NCBI GenBank assembly: GCA_945860945.1
Contig: CAMASG010000013.1
Span: 1 to 45,137, forward strand
Reading direction: 5' to 3'
DNA from: Akkermansia muciniphila
GTDB lineage: Bacteria > Verrucomicrobiota > Verrucomicrobiia > Limisphaerales > SIAT01
DNA length: 45,137 nucleotides
In this document: positions 36,804-45,137 of the stretch, in pieces
Numbering within the stretch: position 1 is the stretch's first letter
How the letters are laid out: the number at the start of each line of letters is the position of its first letter
Program-made: the position numbers and the translations under genes
The notes under the pieces: model-generated
Told to the model about the DNA's origin: nothing
The model's input: only the letters and a program-made list of their open reading frames with translations
Databases searched by the model: none

Positions 36804-39800
36804 ATGACTCGCACCACGCTCATCCTGCGCAGCCTGCGGTTTCACGCCCGCACGCATCTCGGCACGCTGCTCGGCGCGGCGATCGGCGCCGCCGTCCTTA
36901 CCGGCGCACTGCTCGTGGGCGATTCCGTCCGCGGCAGCCTTCGTGAGACGGCGCTTGCGCGGCTTGGTAAAACCCATCTCGCCGCGGCCACCGGTGACCG
37001 TCTTTTCCGTCCCGCGCTTGCGCGTGAAATTCTTTCCAGCAGCGAGACGTTTTCCACCGCTGCGCTCGCGTTGCCCGCCACAGTCAACAATGGTGACGGC
37101 TCGGCCCGCGCCAATCGTGTGCAGGCGCTCGGCGTGGATAGCGGGTTCTGGAAACTGAGCGGTCAACCGCCGTGCTTCGGTGAAATCCCCGCTGACGGCG
37201 TGGTGTTGAACGCGCCTCTCGCCGCGCAGCTCCGCGCGAAAGTCGGCGACTCCGTTCTGCTGCGCGTGTCGCGCATTTCGCAAATCTCGCGTGACGCCCC
37301 GCTCGCTTCGCAGGACAACGCCACCGCTGCGCTGCGTCTGAAAGTTCACGCCATCGCCACGGATGCCGAGCTCGGCCGCTTCAGTCTGCAGGCGAATCAA
37401 GTCGCGCCGTTCAACGCGTTCGTTCCGTTGGAACAACTCCAGCGTGCGGCTGGCGGGGCGAACGGCGCCAACTTGATTCTCGTCGGTCGCGAATCGAAGG
37501 ACGACACGAAGCCGATTGCGGTCACATCCAAAGCGCTGGCCAAAGACGCGGCGCAGCAGTTGCGGACGTTCTGGAAACTTGCTGACGCTCAACTCGAGCT
37601 GCGCGTGGACATCACCAACGGCTTCATCGAACTACGCACGCCACGCATTTTTCTCGATCTGCCTGTCGTTGCCGCCGCCACGAATGCTTTCCCCAGCGCG
37701 CGATTGATTCAGACTTATTTCGTCAACGAACTCCGCGCCGGCAACCGAACCGCGCCCTACTCGATGGTCACCGCCGCCGCTTCGCCGCTCGTGCCGGCGG
37801 AGATGCGCGATGACGAGATTCTCCTCAACCAATGGCTCGCCGATGATCTCCGCGCCGCGCCGGGCGACACGGTTGCGCTCCGTTATTTTTCCGTCGGCAC
37901 CGCGCGCACGCTCGAGGAACGGACGAACACCTTCCGAGTTCGCGCCGTGGTGCCGCTTGAGTTGCCGTACGCCGACCGCGCGCTGATGCCCGATTTTCCG
38001 GGCGTGGCCAAGGCCGAGAGCACGCGCGATTGGGATGCGAGTTTGCCGATTCAAGCCGGACGCATCCGCGCACAAGACGATCGTTATTGGAAGGAATGGC
38101 GCGGCACGCCGAAAGCGTTCGTGACTCTCGCGGTTGGCGAGAAGCTGTGGAGCAATCGCTTCGGCACTCACACGGCGGTGCGTTTCCCGCTGCCGGTTGG
38201 TGCAACCGGCACAAACGCATTTGCTGCATTGCGCGACGACGTCGAAGCCAAGTTGCTCGCCACGCTCGATCCCGCGTCGCTCGGTTTCCGCTTCGAACCC
38301 GTGCGCGAACAGGCGGTGGCGGCGAGCGCGCAGGGACAGGATTTCGGCGGGCTGTTCATCGGGTTCAGTTTCTTCCTCATCGCTGCCGCCCTGCTGCTGG
38401 TGGCATTGCTTTTTCAACTCGGCGTTGAACGGCGCTCGCGGGAAGTCGGCACGTTGCTCGCGCTCGGTTTCACGCCCGCGCAAATCCGGCGTCTGCTGCT
38501 CGGCGAAGGCGCGGCCATCGCGTTGCTCGGCGCGTTGCTCGGTGCGGCGGGCGGCGTCTGGTATGCGCGTGCGATGCTGCACGGGCTTTCGACTTTGTGG
38601 AGCGAAGCGGTTGGCGGCGCGGCGCTGCGCTATCACGGCGCAACTGGAACGCTCGCGCTCGGTGTCGTCGCTAGCGTGATGGCAGCGGTGGCGACGCTTT
38701 GGTTCGCGCTGCGAAAGCAGGTGGGACAACCCGCGCGTGAACTGCTCGCGGAGGGAAACGTGGAATCGCATGCGACAGTGGACGGCGCACCGAAACGAAG
38801 CCGCGGTTTCGTCATTGGCGTAGTGACGCTGTTGCTCGCGCTGACGTTGAGCGGTTGGGCATTCGCTGCTGCGGACGTCGCTGCCGCCGGCATTTTCTTT
38901 GGCGCGGGCGCGTTACTATTGACCTCCTCGCTGGCTTTCACGGCGGCGTGGCTCACGCGATTGGCACGCGTGAGTGCGGCGGCGCGACTCTCGTTGGTCA
39001 GCATGGGCGTGCGCAACGCGGCGCGTCGTCGGCGCCGCAGTCTCGCCACGGCGGCGATGCTCGCGTGCGGAAGTTTCCTCGTCGTTTCCGTCGGCGCATT
39101 CCGGCTGGATGAAAACGCGGACGCGGGTAGTCGCGCGAGCGGTACGGGCGGGTTCACGTTGCTCGGCGAATCGGCGCTGCCGGTGGTGCACGATTTGAAC
39201 ACGCCGTCGGGCCGCGATTTCTTCGGCCTCGATGCGAAGTCGATCGAAGCCGTTTCGTTCGTGTCGTTGCGCGTTCGCGATGGCGACGACGCGAGTTGTC
39301 TGAACTTGAATCGCGCGCAGCGGCCGCGGTTGCTCGGCGTGAAGCCGGCAGCGATGGAAGGGCGATTCACGTTCGCGAAGTTGGCGGATGGTGTGCCAGA
39401 GAAATCTCCGTGGAAGGCGCTGAATCGAGGCGAGTTTTATCCGATGCACGGTCAACCGTTGGCGGTGGATGAAGTGGCGGCCATTGGCGACGCGGCGTCG
39501 ATTCAATGGGCGCTCGGCAAAAAGCTCGGCGACACAATCGAGTTCACCGACGAGCGCGGTGGCGCGTTCAAGGTGCGACTCGTGGCGTCGCTCGCGGGCT
39601 CGGTGCTACAGGGGAGTTTGCTGATTGATGAGGCCGAGTTCGCTCGCCGTTTTCCAAGTGAAGCCGGCTACCGAATGTTCCTCATGGACGCGCCGTCGAA
39701 CCGTGCGGCGGACGTGAGCGCGGCGCTGACGCGGGCGTTGAGCGATGTGGGTCTCGAGCTGGCACCGGCGACGCGGCGATTGGCGGAACTCAACGCGGTG

Positions 39801-40187
39801 CAGAACACGTATCTCTCCACGTTCCAAGTGCTCGGCGGGCTCGGCCTGCTGCTCGGCAGCGCGGGTCTCGGCGTGCTGGTACTGCGCAACGTGCTCGAGC
39901 GTCGCGGTGAATTGGCGCTGCTGCTGGCGATTGGTTTCCGTGCGCGTGCGTTGCGGCGATTGGTGGTGAGCGAGCACGCGGTGTTGCTGCTGATCGGGTT
40001 GGCGACGGGCGTGGGCGCGGCGTTGGTGGCGGTGTTGCCGGTGTGGTTCAAGCCGGGCGCGCAGCCTCCGCCGCTCTCGCTCTGGCTCACGCTCGGCGCG
40101 GTGCTGGTGGCGGGATTGGTGTGGACGTGGGGCGCGACGATGCTGGCCTTGCGCGGGAATTTGCTGGATGCTCTGCGGAGCGAATAA
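36804..40187 (+). CDS. FtsX-like ABC transporter permease (1127 aa)
   Basis: MacB/FtsX-like TM segments (FSFFLIAAALLLVALLFQLGVERRSREVGTLLALGF; VLRNVLERRGELALLLAIGF); adjacent to the ATPase (start 1 nt after its stop). Confidence 0.9.
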   Translation: MTRTTLILRSLRFHARTHLGTLLGAAIGAAVLTGALLVGDSVRGSLRETALARLGKTHLAAATGDRLFRPALAREILSSSETFSTAALALPATVNNGDGSARANRVQALGVDSGFWKLSGQPPCFGEIPADGVVLNAPLAAQLRAKVGDSVLLRVSRISQISRDAPLASQDNATAALRLKVHAIATDAELGRFSLQANQVAPFNAFVPLEQLQRAAGGANGANLILVGRESKDDTKPIAVTSKALAKDAAQQLRTFWKLADAQLELRVDITNGFIELRTPRIFLDLPVVAAATNAFPSARLIQTYFVNELRAGNRTAPYSMVTAAASPLVPAEMRDDEILLNQWLADDLRAAPGDTVALRYFSVGTARTLEERTNTFRVRAVVPLELPYADRALMPDFPGVAKAESTRDWDASLPIQAGRIRAQDDRYWKEWRGTPKAFVTLAVGEKLWSNRFGTHTAVRFPLPVGATGTNAFAALRDDVEAKLLATLDPASLGFRFEPVREQAVAASAQGQDFGGLFIGFSFFLIAAALLLVALLFQLGVERRSREVGTLLALGFTPAQIRRLLLGEGAAIALLGALLGAAGGVWYARAMLHGLSTLWSEAVGGAALRYHGATGTLALGVVASVMAAVATLWFALRKQVGQPARELLAEGNVESHATVDGAPKRSRGFVIGVVTLLLALTLSGWAFAAADVAAAGIFFGAGALLLTSSLAFTAAWLTRLARVSAAARLSLVSMGVRNAARRRRRSLATAAMLACGSFLVVSVGAFRLDENADAGSRASGTGGFTLLGESALPVVHDLNTPSGRDFFGLDAKSIEAVSFVSLRVRDGDDASCLNLNRAQRPRLLGVKPAAMEGRFTFAKLADGVPEKSPWKALNRGEFYPMHGQPLAVDEVAAIGDAASIQWALGKKLGDTIEFTDERGGAFKVRLVASLAGSVLQGSLLIDEAEFARRFPSEAGYRMFLMDAPSNRAADVSAALTRALSDVGLELAPATRRLAELNAVQNTYLSTFQVLGGLGLLLGSAGLGVLVLRNVLERRGELALLLAIGFRARALRRLVVSEHAVLLLIGLATGVGAALVAVLPVWFKPGAQPPPLSLWLTLGAVLVAGLVWTWGATMLALRGNLLDALRSE

Positions 40188-40192
40188 AAGGA

Positions 40193-40864
40193 ATGCGATT
40201 TATTATGAAGAACACATTCGTTGCGATATTGGCCGTCGTTGGCGTGACAGGCGCGATGCAGATTCAAGCCGCGCCGACTGCGCCGCTGTTCGCCGAGAAC
40301 TTTGAGAAATCCGTGCTGGAGAAAGTGCCGGAAGGGATGTTGGTGCTGGACGGCGAGTTCGCGGTGAAGGCCGAGGGCGGGAACAAATTCCTCGAGTTGC
40401 CGGGCGCGCCGCTGGAGACGTTCGGCGTGCTGTTCGGCCCGAGCCAGTCGGCGGATGTGACGGTGAGCGCGCGCATGCACGGCACCGGAAAAGGGCGTCG
40501 CTTCCCGGTTTTCGGCGTGGGCTTGAACGGCGTCGGCGGCTATCGGTTGCAAGTCGTGCCGGCGAAGAAGGCGCTCGATTTGTATAAAGGCGAGGAGTTG
40601 AAGTTGAGCGTGCCGCTGGCTTGGGAATCGGGTAAGTGGACGAACCTGCGGTTGTCCATCCGTTCGCTGAACGAGGGCAGTTTCGTCATCGTCGGCAAGG
40701 CGTGGCAGGAAGGCGCTGCGGAACCGGCCGCGTGGGGCATCCGGCACACCGAGGCTGCCGCGCCGATCGCCGGCCGCGCGAGCATTTGGGGTAATCCATT
40801 TTCCGGAACGGCGATTCGCTTCGACGACCTCTCGATCACGCCCGCCGACAAAACGGCGAAGTGA
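40193..40864 (+). CDS. Secreted concanavalin-like beta-sandwich protein
   Basis: Signal peptide MRFIMKNTFVAILAVVGVTGAMQIQAAP; FAENFEK..., ...FSGTAIRFDDLSITP. Confidence 0.65.
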   Translation: MRFIMKNTFVAILAVVGVTGAMQIQAAPTAPLFAENFEKSVLEKVPEGMLVLDGEFAVKAEGGNKFLELPGAPLETFGVLFGPSQSADVTVSARMHGTGKGRRFPVFGVGLNGVGGYRLQVVPAKKALDLYKGEELKLSVPLAWESGKWTNLRLSIRSLNEGSFVIVGKAWQEGAAEPAAWGIRHTEAAAPIAGRASIWGNPFSGTAIRFDDLSITPADKTAK

Positions 40865-40933
40865 GCTGCATCGGCGGCGTGCGCGAGTTCCGCATTGACC
40901 GTTTTCGCTGGCTGCGTTGAACTGCGGCCGTCG

Positions 40934-41590
40934 ATGGATACCCTCTCACATCTTTTCCAGAACAACCGGGCTTGGGTCGCGCGTGTGCGGAAGCAGACGC
41001 CGGGATTCTTCGAAGATCTTTCGCGCCAGCAGTCGCCGCAGTATCTCTGGATCGGTTGTTCGGACAGCCGCGTGCCGGCGAATGAGATTGTCGGGTTGTT
41101 GCCTGGCGAATTATTCGTCCATCGCAACGTCGCGAACCTCGTCGTTCACACCGATTTCAACTGCCTCTCCGTTCTTCAATTCGCCGTCGATCTGCTGAAG
41201 GTGCGGCACGTCATCGTCTGCGGCCACTACGGCTGCAGCGGCGTGCGCGCGGCGTTGACCGGTGACCGGATTGGCTTCGCGGACAACTGGCTTCGTCACC
41301 TGCAGGATGTGCGGCAGAAGCACGAGACGCGGCTCGCCGTTGTGCCCGAGGCGCAACGCTCGGACAAGCTCTGCGAGTTGAATGTGGTCGAGCAAGTCAG
41401 CAACGTGTGCGATACGAGCTTCGTGCGCGAGGCGTGGGCGCGTGGGCAGCAACTCGCCGTGCACGGCTGGGTGTACGGCGTGCAGGACGGCCATCTGCGC
41501 GATCTGAATTTCACGGTGGAATCTGCCGCAGACGAGGCCGCGAGCTACGCGCAGGCGCTCGCGACGGTGTTCGATTCGGCGAAGGGCTGA
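40934..41590 (+). CDS. can: Beta-class carbonic anhydrase
   Basis: WIGCSDSRVPANEIVGLLPGELFVHRNVANLV; VIVCGHYGCSGVRAAL. Confidence 0.93.
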   Translation: MDTLSHLFQNNRAWVARVRKQTPGFFEDLSRQQSPQYLWIGCSDSRVPANEIVGLLPGELFVHRNVANLVVHTDFNCLSVLQFAVDLLKVRHVIVCGHYGCSGVRAALTGDRIGFADNWLRHLQDVRQKHETRLAVVPEAQRSDKLCELNVVEQVSNVCDTSFVREAWARGQQLAVHGWVYGVQDGHLRDLNFTVESAADEAASYAQALATVFDSAKG

Positions 41591-41679
41591 AGCATGTCGG
41601 TGGTCGTTTCTCTCAAGAGAAACGATTGATAGGCGACGTTTTCTCAGCCATAAGCCTTGAAAAATTGACGTGTGACTTA

Positions 41680-41693
41680 GGTGTGAAATTTGC
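41680..41693 (+). promoter_or_regulatory. Possible sigma-54-like -24/-12 element
   Basis: AGGTGTGAAATTTGCT: GG-N10-GC with TTGC at -12, 49 nt before the pseudopilin ATG. Confidence 0.45.
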
Positions 41694-41741
41694 TAGATTC
41701 AGTCGGTTTACGCTGGATCAAGCTGTAAAAATCCATAAAAC

Positions 41742-42575
41742 ATGACTTCACTCAGACTAAATCGCCCGCTTCGCGTGTGTCGCGTGCGTGGGAATGACGT
41801 TCTCCGTGCTGGTTTCACGCTCATCGAGTTGCTCGTGGTCATCGCCATCATCGGCATTCTCGCTAGCATGCTCCTGCCCGCCCTCGGCAAGGCGAAAATC
41901 CGCGCCCAGACCACCGTCTGTCTCAGCAACAGCAAGCAGCTTGCGCTCGGTTGGACCCTCTACGCCAACGACAGCAACCAGAACCTGACGCGGCACTTTT
42001 ACTCCACACTCGCCGACGCCAACCTGACATGGTGCACCGGCAACATGAAGGCCAACGACGGTAGCGAATCCAACCCGCAATTCTTCATGGACGGTAACCT
42101 CGGCAAGTTGGTGGACAACGAGAAGGTATTCCGTTGCCTGGCCGACCGTTATGTCCATCCCACCACCCAGAAACCGCTGCCCCGCACTGTCGCGATGAAC
42201 TCGTGGATGGGCGGGCTCAACCCCAAGGTCTCCCCCGGCACCACTTACAACATGCTCGCGCCGTTCTACAATCAGAACATCTGGAAAATGTTCCTCACAC
42301 TCGACAGTATCACTCAACCCGCGAACCTGCTCCTCTTCGCTGACGAAAGCCCCGGCTCCATCGACAACGCCGATTTCCTGATGTACCCGCCCGGCACGGT
42401 GAACTCCGGCAACGTCCCGACCGCCAACCACGGCGGTGCGACCGTGTTCTCCTTCCCCGACGGCCACGTCGAAACCAAGAAGTGGACCCAGACTCAGGGT
42501 TACACCGGCGGTATTCAGCTTCAGCCCAACACCGTGGATACGGCTTGGATCAACGACCGCTCCACTACGCAGTAG
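41742..42575 (+). CDS. Pseudopilin with H-X9-DG signature
   Basis: [42 protein letters not shown] at 42429-42464. Confidence 0.9.
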   Translation: MTSLRLNRPLRVCRVRGNDVLRAGFTLIELLVVIAIIGILASMLLPALGKAKIRAQTTVCLSNSKQLALGWTLYANDSNQNLTRHFYSTLADANLTWCTGNMKANDGSESNPQFFMDGNLGKLVDNEKVFRCLADRYVHPTTQKPLPRTVAMNSWMGGLNPKVSPGTTYNMLAPFYNQNIWKMFLTLDSITQPANLLLFADESPGSIDNADFLMYPPGTVNSGNVPTANHGGATVFSFPDGHVETKKWTQTQGYTGGIQLQPNTVDTAWINDRSTTQ

Positions 42576-42609
42576 TCTTCCGGCTGCACCCAGAGCCGGA
42601 AAACGGCCG

Positions 42610-42638
42610 TTGACAAACCGTGTTGACCGGCCTAGCCT
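42610..42638 (+). promoter_or_regulatory. Possible sigma-70-type promoter
   Basis: TTGACA-N17-TAGCCT, 20 nt before the ATG of the 42658 gene; -10 is weak. Confidence 0.4.
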
Positions 42639-42657
42639 CTGAACGCATCAACTGCCT

Positions 42658-43320
42658 ATGAAAACGCCTCTTTTCCTCGCTGCCCTCGCCCTGGCGCTCG
42701 TCGCCCAAGACGCCGCTGCCCAGACCTTGGCTGGCACCATGGCTGCCGGCGCCATCGGGTCCTCTCTGCAAGGCATCGGCGGAATGAACTATGGCGCCAT
42801 CAAAAGCCAAGCGCGCGGCGTGTCCAACGCCAACAATAATTACCAATCCACGCTGAACGGGTTGATGACCGATCCGAACAACACAACGACAGCGCAACAG
42901 CAACCGCCTCCGCCTCCGCCCCCGCAGCCGACTGGGGTTCAAGCAGGTACTCAAACGGGTGGAGCACTGGGTGGTGCTAACACTAACTTAACTCGTACCA
43001 GTACGCGTCCCATCAGCACTTGGGGAGCGACCGGCCTTGCCTCGCTCAGCGCCAATCCGCGCAACATCATGAGCACGATCGGGAATAACAGCGCTGGAAC
43101 GAACCAACTCAGCTCGAGGCCACGCATATCACTCCGCGTCCAAACAATGCGCATCTCCAATCCTCGGACTTCTGGAATCTCCACTCGCGGTGGATCGACC
43201 GGTGGCACCAACCAACTCGGTGGCGCAGGCGGTGGTCAGCAACAGCAGGGCGGTGCAGGCGGTGGAGTCTCCGGTGGCGGCGGGCCTCCTCCGATAGATC
43301 CAAACGCTATCGCCAATTAA
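42658..43320 (+). CDS. Secreted low-complexity Gly/Gln/Pro/Asn/Thr-rich protein
   Basis: Signal peptide MKTPLFLAALALALVAQDAAAQ; QQQPPPPPPPQP and GGAGGGQQQQGGAGGGVSGGGG tracts. Confidence 0.7.
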   Translation: MKTPLFLAALALALVAQDAAAQTLAGTMAAGAIGSSLQGIGGMNYGAIKSQARGVSNANNNYQSTLNGLMTDPNNTTTAQQQPPPPPPPQPTGVQAGTQTGGALGGANTNLTRTSTRPISTWGATGLASLSANPRNIMSTIGNNSAGTNQLSSRPRISLRVQTMRISNPRTSGISTRGGSTGGTNQLGGAGGGQQQQGGAGGGVSGGGGPPPIDPNAIAN

Positions 43321-43343
43321 GCCAGTTCGCGAAACCCCTCTTC

Positions 43344-43377
43344 GCCCCTCCAGACCGCAAGGCTGGCGGGGCTTTTT
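43344..43377 (+). terminator. Rho-independent terminator
   Basis: GCCCCtCCAG...CTGGcGGGGC with one mismatch, followed by T5. Confidence 0.8.
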
Positions 43378-43430
43378 CTTTTCTGAAAACGAAAACTGAG
43401 GAATGGCTGAAGCTCGCGCCTTGAAACCCG

Positions 43431-44774
43431 TCACCGGCCGAGCATTCCCGGCAAGCCGCCGCCCATCTTCCCCATCATCTTCTGGAACTTGCCCATCTTC
43501 TTCATCATCTGCTGCATTTGGCTAAAGCGATTGAGCAGCGTGTTCAGCTCCGCCACCGACACGCCGCTCCCCTTTGCGATACGGATGCGCCGTTTCGCGT
43601 TGAGGAGTTGGGGGCTGTGACGCTCCTGCGGCGTCATCGAACAAATCATCCCTTCCATACGCCGGAACTCCTTTTCGCCCTTTGAAAGGTCCGTCTGCTT
43701 GAGCATCTGCGAGCCGCCCGGAAGCATCCCGATCACGCTCTCGAGCGAGCCGAGCTTCTTCATGCCACGCAACTGCTCGAGAAAATCCTCCAGCGTGAAC
43801 TGCCCTTTGCGCAACTTCTCCTCCATCCGCTTCGCGTCCGCCTCGGTCACCGATTCGGCGGCCTTCTCGACGAGGCTCACCACGTCGCCCATGCCGAGGA
43901 TGCGCCCCGCCATCCGCTCGGGATGGAACGCCTCGAACTCATCCAGCTTTTCGCCCACGCCAGCGAACTTGATCGGCTTGCCGGTGACGGCCTTCAGCGA
44001 AAGCGCCGCACCGCCGCGCGCGTCGCCGTCGAGTTTGGTCAGAATGGAACCGGTGATCTTGAGTGCTTGGTCGAAGTGCGTGGCGACATTCACCGCCTCC
44101 TGTCCCGTCGCTGCGTCGAGCACGAGGAGAATTTCCGCGGGCTGGATAAGGTCGCGCAAACGAACCAGCTCCAGTATCAGCGGCTCGTCAATCTGCAGCC
44201 GGCCGGCGGTGTCGAAGATGACCGTGTTGCGATTGTTCGCCTTCGCGAAATCGAGCCCCTCGCGCGCGATCTTGAGCACATCCGTCTCACCGCGCTTCAC
44301 GAACGTCGGCACGTCGAGCTGTTTGCCGAGCGTCTCCAGTTGGTCCATCGCCGCCGGCCGATACACATCCGCCCCCACCAGCAGCGGCGCGCGTCCCTGC
44401 TTGGCGAGCAACCGCGCGAGCTTGCCCGAGCTCGTCGTTTTGCCCGCGCCGTGCAGGCCGACCATCATCACGCAGTTTGGATTGCCGTCAAAAACGAGAC
44501 CCGCGTTCGTCGAGCCGAGCAGGGCGACCAGCTCGTCGTGGATAATTTTCACGACCTGCTGGCCGGGCTGCACGCTCGAGAGTACTTCCGCGCCGAGCGA
44601 CTTCTGCTTCACCTGTTCGATGAAATCGCGTGCCACCTTGAAGTTCACATCCGCATCGAGCAACGCCAGTCGCACCTCGCGGAGCGAGTCGGCCACGTTC
44701 GCCTCGGAGATTTTCCCGAGACCACGGAGATTCTTGAAAGCCTGCTGGAGCTTGCCGGTCAGCGTATCGAACAT
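43431..44774 (-). CDS. ffh: Signal recognition particle protein
   Basis: MFDTLTGKLQQAFKNLRGLGKISEANVADSLREVRLALLDADVNFKVARDFIEQVKQ; GLHGAGKTTSSGKLA; DTAGRLQID; C-terminal Met-rich M domain. Confidence 0.97.
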   Translation of the reverse strand: MFDTLTGKLQQAFKNLRGLGKISEANVADSLREVRLALLDADVNFKVARDFIEQVKQKSLGAEVLSSVQPGQQVVKIIHDELVALLGSTNAGLVFDGNPNCVMMVGLHGAGKTTSSGKLARLLAKQGRAPLLVGADVYRPAAMDQLETLGKQLDVPTFVKRGETDVLKIAREGLDFAKANNRNTVIFDTAGRLQIDEPLILELVRLRDLIQPAEILLVLDAATGQEAVNVATHFDQALKITGSILTKLDGDARGGAALSLKAVTGKPIKFAGVGEKLDEFEAFHPERMAGRILGMGDVVSLVEKAAESVTEADAKRMEEKLRKGQFTLEDFLEQLRGMKKLGSLESVIGMLPGGSQMLKQTDLSKGEKEFRRMEGMICSMTPQERHSPQLLNAKRRIRIAKGSGVSVAELNTLLNRFSQMQQMMKKMGKFQKMMGKMGGGLPGMLGR

Positions 44775-44919
44775 GGCATCACGGTAACGGGCAGAGCGGA
44801 GGTTTGACAAGCGCGCGACCACAGGCGAATCCCTGCCAATCTTCACTTCGCCTTTGACGGCGGCCACCATCACGCCGTTTACTAGCAGACGAAGCTGCTG
44901 CCAACGAACGTCTATCCAA

Positions 44920-45137
44920 ATGAACTCCGAACAAACTCTCTCTCACGCCGATCTGCTCCAGATGAAGCGCTGGAACACGCCGACGATCTACAACGGCTGG
45001 GAGCAAATCACGAAGCGTGACCACACGCGCGAAGGTATCAATATCGAGGAGACGCGCGACTTCATGCCCCAGATGGGGCCGATGGTCGGCTACGCGGTCA
45101 CGCTTGTGATCGAGCCGAGCAACGCGTCGCACAAAGC
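44920..45137 (+). CDS. RraA-family protein, N-terminal fragment running off the right edge
   Basis: Own translation: MNSEQTLSHADLLQMKRWNTPTIYNGWEQITKRDHTREGINIEETRDFMPQMGPMVGYAVTLVIEPSNASHKA; absent from the ORF track because it is open-ended. Confidence 0.65.
   Translation, partial: MNSEQTLSHADLLQMKRWNTPTIYNGWEQITKRDHTREGINIEETRDFMPQMGPMVGYAVTLVIEPSNASHK

Noticed and set aside
1-45137. CRISPR array, IS element, prophage or integron
   Set aside because: No regularly spaced direct repeats, transposase, integrase or phage structural proteins recognised.

Overview
This 45.1-kb GC-rich bacterial chromosomal window looks like Verrucomicrobiota/PVC. That assignment is inferred from gene content: DUF1501, DUF1549/DUF1553, cytochrome c/WD40, [18 protein letters not shown] pseudopilins, PQQ propellers and a DUF6807 protein. 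I see no rRNA, tRNA, CRISPR array, transposase or prophage. The main blocks are: (i) a minus-strand set (NUDIX, PQQ propeller, DUF6807/PmoA-like, DUF5069); (ii) an unusual 3.9-7.2 kb segment with an apparently frameshifted Gly/Pro-rich secreted protein, an orphan small ORF, a metzincin protease, and C7, G10 and G16 homopolymers; (iii) two tandem pseudopilins, the first behind a near-perfect sigma-54 promoter; (iv) a same-strand DUF1501 / PPC-domain / DUF1549-DUF1553 / cytochrome c-WD40 cluster followed by a CotH-like kinase; (v) a minus-strand run of housekeeping genes (argH, squalene/phytoene synthase, lysA and others); (vi) a dense plus-strand run at 29.1-40.9 kb that reads as a candidate uncharacterised aromatic-metabolite operon (HemW-like radical SAM, UbiC-like protein, halogenase-like flavoprotein, GT4, 4HBT thioesterase, DMT transporter, PaaK-like ligase, LolD-like ATPase and a large FtsX-type permease); (vii) beta-carbonic anhydrase, a third pseudopilin, a low-complexity secreted protein, ffh and a partial RraA-like gene. 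All family calls come from reading the sequence; no database search was run.
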